Program-made: the position numbers and the translations under genes
Assembly: GCA_001600415.1 (NCBI GenBank)
Contig: BCJX01000002.1
Location: forward strand, 2,577,553 to 2,641,552
Length of the DNA: 64,000 nucleotides
Direction: 5' to 3'
Source: Pascua guehoae
Taxonomy: Eukaryota > Basidiomycota > Tremellomycetes > Trichosporonales > Trichosporonaceae
The notes under the pieces: model-generated
Databases searched by the model: none
Told to the model about the DNA's origin: nothing
The model's input: the letters and a program-made list of their open reading frames with translations, nothing else
Shown here: positions 12,516-22,659 of the stretch, piece by piece
Numbering within the stretch: position 1 is the stretch's first letter
Layout: every line of letters begins with the position of its first letter

Positions 12516-13617
12516 TCACTCCTCGTCCGAAATGTCGGGGTCTTCAGGAAGATTGAGGGGCGGTCGAGTCTTCTCTCCGTACCTCGAAGCGCAATAGCGG
12601 AGAAGATCGTTGAGGTTTTCGTCGTTGTACCATGGCTGTATTGCGAGCGACCACACGGGGTGACTATTCCCGTAAATGTCGCCAATCTGGGCAAGCCACC
12701 CGTTGTTGTGGGCCGGACCCAGAAGGCCCGACGGAATGGCTATGCGAATGTTTCCCTGCGGTGGTTAGAGCGAGAAAAGTCATACTTCACGGCGACTCAC
12801 AGGTACCATGAGGTATTGGCTCGTTACGAGGCCCTTGGCTTCTAGCGGGTCCTCGAGAGTGTGTAGAAGACGAAGCATGGCTTGCTCATTCATGGCTTCT
12901 CCGTTTCCAGTTTTCCGCATGAGCGCTCCCATCCATGGATAGTGCGGGTACCGCTGCATGTCGGCGGGCGTAATCTCGTTCGGTTGGACCCAAAATCCAG
13001 GCGCGCCTTTGGCATACTGATCGCGAACGAAGTTGAGGCCATTCGAAACTAACGCTATGTCTGGCTGATATACCTGAGGCTGGCCATCCTGTGGATTCAC
13101 CCCTGGCCAGACAGCATACCCGACTGGTTGCCCAGAGGCATACCTGCCCATGCACTCGAGGTAGGCCTGGGTATCCGGCTCGAAACTTGGACATGTTAGC
13201 ACATTGTTGTCTCACGTCGACTTACTCTTCAGGCTGGGTGTGCGTGAGATCGATAACAAAGTCCATGGGGTCATGCGATCCCTGGAAATATGTCCTCGTC
13301 GTTGGCGTATCCCTGGCAGTGTGAGCCCAGTGCACGTGAATAGTCAGCTGCTTACGGGGTTGGCAGCATTTGAGTGGGATTGACAGCCGGCCCTTGATCG
13401 AATGCGCCATATTGCTGGGGATGATATTCATCGTCGTCTCTAGTACGTTATAATGGAGAATGAGGAGCAGAGTCGGACGGGATACTCACGGCGAAATCGG
13501 GCTTGGGGGAAATTGCGTGGTTGTGTGCTGGCCCATCTTTTGAAAGAAGTTGGACATCATTCCTCCATGCCCGTGTGAAGCCACTTCTCGAGATGAACTG
13601 CCTTGGTGGTCGTGCAT
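12516..13617 (-). CDS. Uncharacterised five-exon protein
   Basis: Exons 13490-13617, 13356-13439, 13226-13312, 12801-13185, 12516-12755; 307 aa. All four introns are 40-50 nt, GT...AG, and every phase matches, which is strong evidence for a real gene although no family was recognised. The N-terminal 75 residues are His/Gln/Pro/Ser-rich and disordered. From about residue 95 there is a folded-looking part with FEPDTQAYLECMGRYA, a Trp/Pro-rich stretch (GYAVWPGVNP), FWVQPNEITPADMQRYPHYP, and GNIRIAIPSGLLGPAHNNGW. The tail DPDISDEE is acidic. No signal peptide or membrane segment. It shares a 610 bp divergent promoter with the gene at 14228. Confidence 0.75.
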
Positions 13618-14227
13618 TGATGTGGTGGATTGCGTGTGGATGTGAAAGGAGGTTTGGAAGAATGCAAGAGGTATGAGGGGGTGGCAAGAACAACAGCTCG
13701 AGGTTTGCGTAATATAAGGTGTGGTGGGGCGGTGTTATGATGGCGGTGCGGGTAACATCACGTGATTGCTTTGATACCATCACGTCGACACGTTGACCCC
13801 GCGGCTGTTCCAAAGCGGTGCCACACTCATGCACCACAACGCAGAGCTGTTCTGTAACGTCTCGTGTCTGGAATGGGGCTAGTATGCACAGCATAACACA
13901 GAGCTGTCCGTTCCTCGTATCAAGTTGTGCACAGCAATGTTGAATCGTTGCAGCAACCTGTCAAGGCTAAAAGGACGGCACAGCAGCTGGTTGCTTTCCC
14001 TTCTCACAACTGTCCACGTGCACGATTTCCCTCACCACCCACTCGACTGCTTCACCTCCCGCTTCTTGACCTGCTCGCCGACACTTCTCCCCAGTTAATC
14101 CGGCGTGTCTATTACAGCCATTACATTCCCAGAACCGTCCTACCGTAGACTTCAACACCCATAGCCGTTTCTAAAGTAAGCGGCCCCATGGCGAAGGTCA
14201 GCCCTAACTCAATACAGACGACGCAGC
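13618..14227. promoter_or_regulatory. Divergent promoter with two CACGTG boxes
   Basis: 610 bp between the divergent genes starting at 13617 and 14228. ATCACGTGAT (13757-13766) is a perfect palindromic E-box and CACGTG recurs at 14015-14020; such boxes bind bHLH factors of the Cbf1 or Pho4 kind. Function inferred only. Confidence 0.4.
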
Positions 14228-16587
14228 ATGACGCAGCCATACCCAACTCCACCGTCCAAGACGGAGATCGACAACGCGTTCAACGATCCAGCCGTCCTAT
14301 GTTCTCCTCTCCTCGATCACAATGATACCGGCCCAATCTACGTCATGAGCTTCTCCCTAATTGCTCTCTGCCGCAAGAAACTGCGCACCAGCCAATTCGC
14401 GCGGAAGCGCGCCAGCTCTGACCCCGTCTTCGCCTTTACTTGGCTCGACAACGTCATTTTAAACGACTGGTCAAAAACGAGTGCCCAACATGGAGTTGGA
14501 AAAGAGACTGCACGTTATAGCCTTGGGACCGTTAGTCGCGTTGCCAGAGGCAATGCGGCTGTTGGGCGCAAGCTGGCGGAAGGCGTGTTCCCAAGTCACA
14601 TTTTTGAGGACGGAACAAACGCCATGGTATGTTATTTTCGTTTCGACATTGATGCTGACTCTAGGAATTGGAGATGATGGATTGTGGACTGATTGACCCC
14701 GTCGACCTGGCCTACACTCGCGCACTTCGTTACTGGCGACTCGCTCAGGCGCTCGAGAATTACTTTCGCGATTCTCCTCGACAGATATTCCTCGTTCTTC
14801 GCAAACATAACCCTTTGGACGACGATGTGGAGCTATTTTGGAAAAACGACCTCAATCTTGGAGAACGCTTTCCTTGCAAAACAGTCTCGGCGTGGAGCCA
14901 ACTTTCCTTCCTCGCCGCCCAGGTCAATACGAAAACAACTACGGATCCCGTATGGGACGACTTGTGTGTGAATGCACCCATTCCAGCGACCCAACTTGCC
15001 CACCCGTACCGCACCGCCATCGACGCCAACGTCATCTATCCCGACCACAATCGGACGATGCTCAACAAGCTACTGCAGTATGCCAAGACGTCGACCTCGC
15101 TCAAAGGCGTAAACGATGCTCGGGGCCTCGTCTTCCCCGCAAAAGCCGTCAGCGAGGCTGTGACACTCATCCAGTGCAACCTTGGCGACCGATCACATGC
15201 CCGGGCAGTCGCAGATGTCTACGTCAAACCAGGAAAACCAGCAGTCGACAAAGCCTCCAACGCCCCGGGTCTCAACCACAATCTGCCCGCAAACTGGGCA
15301 GTCAAGGCCATGTCGGCCGATGGCCTGATCCGCCAGCAGCTGCTCGAGTATCAGACCAGCACTCAGCGACCAGTCATGCTGATCAGCGGCGACAATGGGA
15401 TGGTGACGGCAATGTGGCACTGCGACCAACCGGTAATGGACTTAGGCGGCCACTGGGAGCTCAAAGGCGATCACAACCGGTTGAGAACGATTTTAAACGC
15501 CGTCGTGCGGTCCTACCACGAGACCCGGATCTCCGCCCCTGCACAACACGCACCGACGCCGCAACCCACGCCGAGCGTACCTGCAGCCAACTCGAACCAG
15601 TCCGTGCCCTCAACTACACCTCCCCAAGCCGCACCGAGTCATCCGACACAGCCACTCCCGCCCAACCATCCCTCATCAGGCTTCTCCCCCCATCCTCCCG
15701 CCCCAGCCCACTCCGTCCCCACTCATCCCTCCCACAACACTTCCCAACAGCCGTTGAATAACGGGGGACCTTTCAGTGGACATGCCACACACCAGACGAA
15801 TACCCCGTACCCGGGCTTCAATCATCCATCCCACCCTCAGCACACTCAGCCAGGTTTCGTACCGATGACCCATGGGCATGGGTCAACGACGTCGTTGGCC
15901 AGCAACCAATTCAACCAATACGGCCACTCGCACCACCCTGGGATGCCACAACCCGCCTACCCGTACACAGGAGCGCACAGCAACCCGGGACAGCAAGCAG
16001 CCTACGCCCAGCAGGGCTCGTACGAAGGGTATGGTGTGCCGCAGTACGCAATGGGAGGACAGCCCGCATTCGGGGGGCAGTGGTTTGGCGACCCCTCCGG
16101 CGCGGGCATGTACCAGCACCCGGGCCAAGGAGGCGGGTGGCAGCAGGGAAACGGGTGGCCGCAGCAAGGAAACGGGTGGCCGCAGCAAGGATACGGCTGG
16201 CAGCAGGAACAGATGGGCAATTGGCAGCAGCAGTCGTACCCACCACCACCAGGCTCGGGGGCTCCGTTCCCCGGCGGCCACTACTCGGCCAGGAGAAGTG
16301 TACACCGTGGCGGTGGCAGCCGGTCTCTAGCCAAAGAGGGGGCACCCAAGAAGAAGAAGGCCAGGGAGGGTTGCTGCCCGTCCCTCGCGTGGCTGGACGT
16401 GCGGCAGTGGGGGTGGCCGTCGTGGAACCGTGTGTTTTGCGGCCTGCCGTCTCTCAACTGGCGCTGGCCGGGCTGTGGATGCTGGTCTTGCTGGGGTTGT
16501 TGCTGCTGTGGATCGGGGGACAAGGACGATGGGCGGTACGAGTATGGACAAGGGGGCGGTCGTGGGGAACAGGTACATTACAGGTAG
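14228..16587 (+). CDS. Uncharacterised protein with Pro/Gln/His linker and Cys/Trp-rich tail
   Basis: Exons 14228-14626 and 14665-16587, joined in phase 0 across a 38 nt intron; 773 aa. Residues 1-430 look globular. They include GPIYVMSFSLIALCRKKL near the start and PVMLISGDNGMVTAMWHCDQ near residue 370, faintly like the ends of a PIN/NYN nuclease fold, but catalytic acids could not be assigned. Residues ~435-685 are low-complexity Pro/His/Gln/Gly/Asn with three 7-residue repeats of the GNGWPQQ kind. Then come a basic patch (PKKKKAREGCC) and a tail with WPGCGCWSCWGCCCCGSG, which resembles Cys-rich membrane modules (CYSTM-like) that also follow Pro/Gln-rich linkers. The frame one base over encodes a clean hydrophobic helix, so an unseen intron or a sequence error near 16300 would change the tail. 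Confidence 0.7.
16147..16209 (+). repeat. 21 bp in-frame tandem repeat (x3)
   Basis: Two identical and one diverged copy of a 21 bp unit encoding GNGWPQQ / GYGWQQ inside the gene above. Confidence 0.8.
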
Positions 16588-16926
16588 CGCAGGATGTTGT
16601 ACTGGTAGTGTAAAAGGGCTGGGAGGGCCTGGTGTATTATTTGTATCAGTGGTAGGGATGTCGTCTCCGTTGTCCTGATAGTGAGCAAGAGCGCGAATCG
16701 TATCTTCAGTGACAAACCAAGCTATGGGGAACCCTCAGGAGACGAGTATAGACGGAGAAAACACTCACCCCTTGGGATCAGCCACAACATTCGATGCCAC
16801 TCTCGCCCCTCACCATCGTCGGTCCCTTGCTTGAAGCCAACGTCGGACAAGCCACTCAACTTCCACCCCAGCTTCACAACCACAGCGCATTTCAAACACA
16901 CTGCGCAGACCCCAAAAAGGGTGGAG
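16588..16926. other. Intergenic, downstream of both the preceding gene and tRNA-Ala
   Basis: No gene seen; contains the Pol III terminator of the tRNA-Ala gene. Confidence 0.5.
16914..16918 (-). terminator. Pol III T-run terminator of tRNA-Ala
   Basis: TTTTT on the minus strand, 8 nt after the tRNA 3' end. Confidence 0.75.
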
Positions 16927-17007
16927 TGGACGGGTTAGGAATCGAACCAAAGACCTCGTCAATTAGGTGTTGCTAATGACGCGCTCTACCAACTGAGCTA
17001 CACGCCC
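16927..17007 (-). tRNA. tRNA-Ala(AGC) with 8 nt intron
   Basis: Acceptor stem GGGCGTG / CCCGTCC with discriminator A; position 3-70 is a G-U pair, the alanine identity element. D-arm GCTC-AGTTGGTA-GAGC. Anticodon stem CGTCA/TGACG encloses TTAGCA, anticodon AGC, and a 15 nt loop, meaning an 8 nt intron after position 37. TTAG and CTAA within that loop can pair, so the intron folds onto the anticodon, as is usual in tRNA precursors. T-arm TTTGG-TTCGATT-CCTAA with one T-T mismatch. Very close to fungal tRNA-Ala at the 5' end. Confidence 0.88.
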
Positions 17008-17931
17008 CACTACGTAGGGGGCGTGAAAACTGAGGGCGTATCGAACACTCAATAGTACAGCATGTGACACAATGGTTGGCAAGGTGGAGCAGGGACGGCG
17101 CGACGCGTGCGCCGCAGGCGGCGCACGCACTTCACCACATGCTACTGAGAAAGGTGTTCAGCAGCTGCCCACACCGCGGCTCGGGGCAACCTTTTTGTTG
17201 TCACAGGCTGTGCGGATGCAGAGACGTAATTCATGTCCTACATGCCTTTGGGCAGGCCGACGGCTGTGTGGACACTACCGTGTTGATTGCCTCGATGTGG
17301 ACAGATGGAAGTCTGGCAAAGACGAATGTGGAAAGTCGGCTTGGCAGATGTGGCGTTTGCTTTTTCACGGTGACTGAAGATACTGTACAACGACAGATCT
17401 AGAACACCACCAGACCACACAGACTTGATCGATGAACGGCATCGATTCATTCCCCTTATAAGCTTATTCATGCCAAGAGCCGTACCGAGCCAAATATGGA
17501 AGTCTGGCTGGCTTGGCACTGGGTGTATCTCACTTGACCGCGCAGTGACAAGAAGAACAACCGTACGCCCAGATGTGTCTCGGAAGGCGTCGTGGCTAGT
17601 GCCGTAATTCATCAGACGGGTGAGACTTATGACCCCATCGGCTATTGGACAGCAGAGACTCTGTACGTATGCGATCGTACACTGTAAAATGGGGCGGGGC
17701 TGAGACTGTATGCGCGACTGCCCAACACGCATCTCGGTAAGTTACGAGAAACACTTGCGACTAATCTCCTTGACGGATTGTCTCCCTCTTGCCCTCTCCC
17801 TTCCTCTTACGATCTCACTCTGCTTCTTAACCCCAACTTGCAACCACAGTGGCCCAAGTGATCCCCATTGTCTAAATCCAACTTTCACCGTTTTCCTCCC
17901 ATCGCTGCGCTCCCACTACAACTCGACCCCA
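17008..17931. other. Intergenic, promoters of tRNA-Ala and of the lectin gene
   Basis: No gene seen. Contains a 24 bp GC-only palindrome (17105-17128) and, before the lectin gene start, a pyrimidine-rich leader. Confidence 0.5.
17105..17128. repeat. Perfect GC-rich inverted repeat, 11 bp arms, AG spacer
   Basis: GCGTGCGCCGC and its exact reverse complement separated by two bases; would form a very stable hairpin. Confidence 0.85.
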
Positions 17932-18936
17932 ATGCGTCTCCTCCTCTACGTCCCCCTGCTGTTGATGGGGGCGAGCGCCATGCCAGTCGACGACACCGAA
18001 GCTTTCACAGATGACGGCACCGACCTCGTCCCCACGCCAACGCAAAAGCCGATGCGACGTCAAATCGACCCGTCTGGCGTCATGAATGACGGATACCCAT
18101 GGCCATCGTGGTCGAGCGTCCCGTCGTATTTCCCCCTCCAGCCCCCGTTGGACACCACACTCAACCCTATCGTGAGCACGGGGCTCACAGATATGGACCA
18201 GTGTCTCGCAGCGTTGTCTCCCCCCATTGTGTCAGTGCTTGGTGTTGGCTGTCATGACAAGCCCCATTGAGGCCTGAATGCAACGCAACGCAGAGTGTGG
18301 CTGACGTCCAGGCAGGCGTGTTCTGTTCCGACCCTTGATACGTGGCAGCTGTCCGTTGAGCGCTGGACAACGATTGAAAACATGCACCAATGCCTCGGAA
18401 GCGACATGTGTGAGTTTTTATCCTTGGTCAGCCCGTGTTCCAAAGGGAGACGAGATGCGGTACTGTGGTCACTGTGTATGGAATAAACGTGACCATGGTG
18501 GATGGGCTCGGCGCTATTGAATTGGTCGACCATAATATCCCTTACAACCTCTATGCCGACGTCGGTTACACACAATAGGCTGTCTCGCTGATAAACAGTT
18601 GCCGAGGCGGGTTCACCCGTGACGCTCGAGATGTGCCAGGCCCAGCAGACCCTGCCGTACCAGACGTGGTGGTACAAGAATGATGGACACATCGTCTACC
18701 GGAGCAGTGGTGAGTCCGAGAACAAGACACGTGCACCTTGGGCGTCGCGTTCATCCTCCTCGAATACCTTGTGCACTCCCACACATCCAATCCAATCTAC
18801 CCACTGACAACCAGACCTCTGCATCCAGCGGAATGCAAATGGCGGCCTCGAACTCCAAAAGTGCGATTACTACAATCGCGATCAATTGTGGTACCCTGGG
18901 TATTGTCGCTTCAATAAGTGTACCCTAGCGCGCTAG
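17932..18936 (+). CDS. Probable secreted ricin-B-lectin-type protein
   Basis: Model: exons 17932-18171, 18316-18407, 18455-18564, 18599-18709, 18815-18936; 224 aa, all phases consistent. The start encodes a signal peptide (MRLLLYVPLLLMGASAMP), then a Thr/Asp-rich propeptide with RRQ, a possible Kex2 site. The rest shows beta-trefoil (ricin B) half-repeats: ERWTTIENMHQCLG, and best SPVTLEMCQAQQTLPYQTWW-YKNDGHIVYRSSDLCIQ followed by LELQKCDYYNRDQLW, with the QxW motif and paired cysteines of sugar-binding repeats. Known: such domains bind galactose or related sugars. The last two exons are firm. The intron at 18408-18454 (GTGTGA donor) and the 34 nt intron at 18565 are the weakest parts. Confidence 0.6.
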
Positions 18937-19146
18937 CTCCCGAGTTGGGTACGGCATCATACTATGGACGCTGGGGATAGGAGGAGATGGCTGCGAAAGG
19001 GCATGGTGCTCGACAGGACGTGGACGAAGATGCTGGATGGTCATTCGGACAGTGATTCGTGATGTGAATGAAGGATCTCATTGTAATGGCACAGCAGCCG
19101 CGGCATGTTCATGAAGCGCATACGCCGAGTTGCCTCTCGACGGTAT

Positions 19147-19272
19147 TTAGGATGTCTCGTTGGGTATATGGATAGCGGAGCTTCGTGGTTAGGATGTCTC
19201 GTTGGGTATATGGATAGCGGAGCTTCGTGGTTAGGATGTCTCGTTGGGTATATGGATAGCGGAGCTTCGTGG
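19147..19272 (+). repeat. Three perfect tandem copies of a 42 bp unit
   Basis: Units at 19147-19188, 19189-19230 and 19231-19272 are identical. The unit length is a multiple of three and one plus-strand frame reads through as LGCLVGYMDSGASW per copy, but the surrounding frame shows no other sign of coding. Confidence 0.9.
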
Positions 19273-19823
19273 TGCTATTTCAATCATAACAAGTTCAGCA
19301 ACATTATTCAGCCAGTGGGGGTCCCTCACTGGGGTTGTCAGTTTGCCTGGCGTGTCAGTAGATTGCCTTCAATTCACCTTCTACACACATCTGACACCTT
19401 CGGATCTTCCTGGTGTTCTCATTTGCATGGAATCTACACGCATCGCCAAGTAACGTTGGGCATAGGGGACCACCAGAGCCCGACCGATGTCCCCATCTCG
19501 CCCAATGTACCCGTCACTGTAGTAGTGAGACCAACGGAGACCAATGGCTGCCGCCATGGACAATGACCGCCGGGTGTCCTCGAAAAGGTGTACGACCACG
19601 GAACACGGCAACCCCACTGCGAGCGTTTCTGCGCGCCGAGGAAGACCACAAGGTGGTTTGAGAGAGCATGCATTTTAGGGTTGAGAGTGATCCGTCCATC
19701 TCGCTCAGAGGGACGACAGTGGCAGAGACACTCCTAAGGCCATGGCCGTAAGACAGGCAAATGAGCTGGGCGGGAGCAAGCGCCGGGTTGTAGCAGGCTG
19801 CTTGCCTCCTCGACCTGCCTGGC

Positions 19824-19827
19824 AAAA
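19824..19827 (-). terminator. Pol III T-run terminator of tRNA-Pro
   Basis: TTTT on the minus strand, 5 nt after the tRNA 3' end. Confidence 0.6.
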
Positions 19828-19832
19828 GGCAA

Positions 19833-19936
19833 GGCCCTCGCTGGGATTCGAACCCAGGCCCACTCCCAATGAGGAAGACTAGCTTAGGACGCTACTGAAC
19901 CCTAAGAGAGTATGATAACCACTACACCACGAGAGC
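19833..19936 (-). tRNA. tRNA-Pro(AGG) with about 32 nt intron
   Basis: Acceptor GCTCTCG pairs with CGAGGGC (one T-G), discriminator C. T-arm CTGGG-TTCGAAT-CCCAG is perfect. Anticodon stem CTCTC/GGGAG flanks loop TTAGGGT, anticodon AGG. The intron carries CCTAAG, complementary to CTTAGG over the anticodon, the standard precursor helix. Confidence 0.88.
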
Positions 19937-20278
19937 CACACGTGATTGTCATTCAGGGCTTGTCCCGGCCGCCGGCCCGATTCCTCGTGGGTCACCCCAC
20001 GCAAGCATCCGCTACCTGTGAGACTGGGGCAGCCTGGAGTATTCGCTAGTTGTCGCTGCAGAGAATGGATCGGTTGGGTGTGTGAGTCTTGAGAACTGCG
20101 TATGGGATGGTATTAATTTTGGCTGTGTTTGGGGGCGTTCTATTTTGTCGCTGGCATGATGTTTTGCATGTCATGCCTCGGTGCACTGCACCGTGCCCGT
20201 CGTCGGATGCCTCCTCCCCACTCGTTCGTCGCAGACAGTACCCATGCAGTCCCACCATCCTACAAGCTATTGACAACC
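19937..20278. other. Intergenic, tRNA-Pro upstream and methyltransferase 3' side
   Basis: No gene seen. A CACGTG box sits directly beside the tRNA gene (19939-19944). Confidence 0.45.
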
Positions 20279-21142
20279 CTAGCTCTTGGCGAGCGGCTTG
20301 CGTGCGCGGATTGTAAACGTGAGCGGGGCGACGCTGGGCTGGTGGGTGAGGGCAAACTCTCCTGCGCCGCGATCTGTCATGCGTCCCGGGAACGCGTCCC
20401 AGGACACGGTATCGTGCTCCTGGAGGAGCTCGATCTGGAGTCCCGCCTCGAGGAGGGCAGTGACAATCTCGCCGATGCCGTGGTTCCACTCAAACGTCTT
20501 TTTGGCCTTGAGGGGCCGGCTGGTCGCGACATAGCTCCACTCGAGGTTGGACTCGACGGGCTCTGGCTGGTTGAAGTAGGGGTACCGGAGGAGGACGCCG
20601 TCCGTGATGTGTGTCGCATCCATGTCGGCAGCGAGGAGGACGGGGTGGGCGTCGCGCACAAACAACGAGCCGCCGGGACGCAGGAGGGCGGCGACGACGC
20701 GCGCCCAGTCGCCTATCCTCGGGAGCCAGCAGAGCGCCCCGATGCCAGTGTACACCATGTCAAACGCCGCCGCGGGGAGCACGTCGAGCGCATCGTACAC
20801 ATTCGCCTCGACAAAGGTCACGTCCCCGCCCGCGTCCCCCACCCCGGCGTCCGCGACCAGTTGCCGTCCCTGCTCCAGTGCGGCGGGGGAAAAGTCGAGG
20901 CCCGCAACGTGCGCGCCGAGTCGCGCGAGCGATAGCGTGTCCGTCCCGATATGGCACTGGAGATGCGCCACGCGCAGACCCCGGATCGGACCCAGGCGCG
21001 GGATGTCGAAGCGGACCACGTCCGAGATGAGCGTCGGGTCGGTAATGTACCGCGATACATCGTAGCCCGTCCCGTCGCGCGCCGCGTGCAGGGCGGCCCG
21101 GTCGTCCCAGTTGGCACGGTTTGCGTCAAAGTACTCGGCCAT
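20279..21142 (-). CDS. Class I SAM-dependent methyltransferase, bacterial-like
   Basis: Single exon, 287 aa, starting MAEYFDANRANWDDRAALHA. The Rossmann methyltransferase core is clear: motif I HLQCHIGTDTLSLARLGA, an acidic strand end GLDFSPAALEQGR for the adenosyl ribose, FDMVYTGIGALCWLP (motif IV) and RPGGSLFVRDAHP (motif V/VI). The HLQCHIGTDT form of motif I is common in actinobacterial small-molecule methyltransferases and their fungal relatives; the substrate is unknown. The lack of introns in a genome rich in them fits acquisition from bacteria, but single-exon native genes also occur here (GCV2). No targeting signal. Confidence 0.88.
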   Translation of the reverse strand: MAEYFDANRANWDDRAALHAARDGTGYDVSRYITDPTLISDVVRFDIPRLGPIRGLRVAHLQCHIGTDTLSLARLGAHVAGLDFSPAALEQGRQLVADAGVGDAGGDVTFVEANVYDALDVLPAAAFDMVYTGIGALCWLPRIGDWARVVAALLRPGGSLFVRDAHPVLLAADMDATHITDGVLLRYPYFNQPEPVESNLEWSYVATSRPLKAKKTFEWNHGIGEIVTALLEAGLQIELLQEHDTVSWDAFPGRMTDRGAGEFALTHQPSVAPLTFTIRARKPLAKS

Positions 21143-22659
21143 GGTGTGTAAGGTGCTGCTCTGGTTGATTAGTCAAAGAGGTGAGTAATGGGTGGTGCAA
21201 TGAGTCGGTCGGCGCGTGGACATTTAAGGACTGTCAAGAGGTCGTGGCAACTGCTGTGCACCTCGTGATGTCACCGGTGTCTCGGATCCGAAACGCGCTA
21301 TCGCCCGATAGCGCGCTCATGAATGACTCTTGAGCAACATGGTAGCGTTTCGGAGCCGTGCGGCAGAACCGCCGTTTACTTTGGGCGTGAATACAAAAGC
21401 TGATCTCGTGCCAACATCTCGGGGTAGCCTTGAGCCACCGGGGGGTAGTGGATGTGTGTGCGGGTGGGGGGAGGGTGGGGGGCGCGGTGAGTACAGTATT
21501 GCGAATGGCGGTCCTGCGGGGTTGAAACGACACAACCCCAACGTTCCCAGTCGCGGGTTGCCGGTGGCCCCGTTGGCCCCGTTGGCGTAGGTTTAGAGAC
21601 GCAGGGGACGAACGTTGCAGCTCTGTAGATGAGAGGGCCATGTTCCACATGCGATGTCTCCCGACACGGTCATTTAATCCTTGAGAGGAGGTCGACATAG
21701 GCGAGCCTCGCGAACTTTCCGATGAGAGGCCTCGCCATATATATCTCGGTATGCAACCTCGGTCATTGAGCAAACTCAAAGGCATGTGTGGCGTGCCTGG
21801 ACGCCACCCGAGTCAGATGATCAGCCTCCGAGCAGACCATGTACGCTACAGGCAGTTTACCAGCTCGGACAAAGGGATCACAAGACTATTTCCGTCTCTG
21901 CGCCAAGTTGTTGACGACGCTACCAAGACAGTGACATGGCACGAGGCACCGGGCATGGCCGTCGAGGCAGGTCTAATGCCTCGACGACAGTTTGGTGTTT
22001 TGTGCGCCGTCATCAACAGTCGGTCATCCAGAACCTTGAGAAAAAACACCCGAAGCGAAGATCACCATGCCGACGTAAACGTCAGTCGTTCGCGGCCCGT
22101 CTGGTCCATGTGCCTAGGGACAGTCCGAGCTTTACTTCAAGTATGTACTCCAGCGCCACTGCACTGGCGCACTGAGTGGCTTGGGTGGGCAGGCAGATCA
22201 GGATCACGAGTGGCATGTGGGTTAAAAGCGTCGATCAGCGGAGCGACGATCTCCTCGGTGTTGGCTCGGTTTTTGACTAGGCTAGGTTCCCATGCGGACG
22301 GTCACGAGTGGGCACGATGTAGTGGTGTGGGGAGGAAGGGGGGAGAGCAAGAGGGATAGGATACGCTAGTATCGTGGTGTGCAGGTCGCCATGGAAGAGT
22401 GAGGGGAGCAGCTTGTCGACTAGGTCGTCTGACAGTCGATTCCCGACGCATGACGGCCGCCGATCCTCGGTTGGCCTGGCTTAAAAGACTCGCTCATGGT
22501 CGCCACTGGCGATGCTCTTCTTGGCATCTGTTTCACCCCCGAGCTATCCTACTCGACTGTACGCACTGCGCCCATCCATATTGGACGCATACAGCACTCT
22601 CTTTGTAATTCTCCGCTCCTCCAACGACAACAACAACACCCACATCAACAACGAGTACG
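21143..22659. other. 1.5 kb intergenic region, divergent promoters
   Basis: No gene supported; a 202-codon frame at 21751-22359 has no recognised features. Contains a 22 bp palindrome (21294-21315). The last ~100 bases before 22660 are an AC-rich leader (CAACAACAACACC), typical of a fungal 5' UTR. Confidence 0.5.
21294..21315. repeat. Perfect inverted repeat, 10 bp arms, CC spacer
   Basis: CGCGCTATCG, two bases, and its exact reverse complement. Confidence 0.85.

Larger units (their letters stand above)
18937..19832. other. Intergenic with triplicated 42 bp unit
   Basis: No gene supported. Holds three perfect 42 bp tandem copies (19147-19272) and the Pol III terminator of tRNA-Pro. Confidence 0.5.

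Noticed and set aside
21751..22359. A 202-codon plus-strand frame before the sugar transporter
   Set aside because: No motif, no orthologue-like segment, and it ends in Gly-rich noise.
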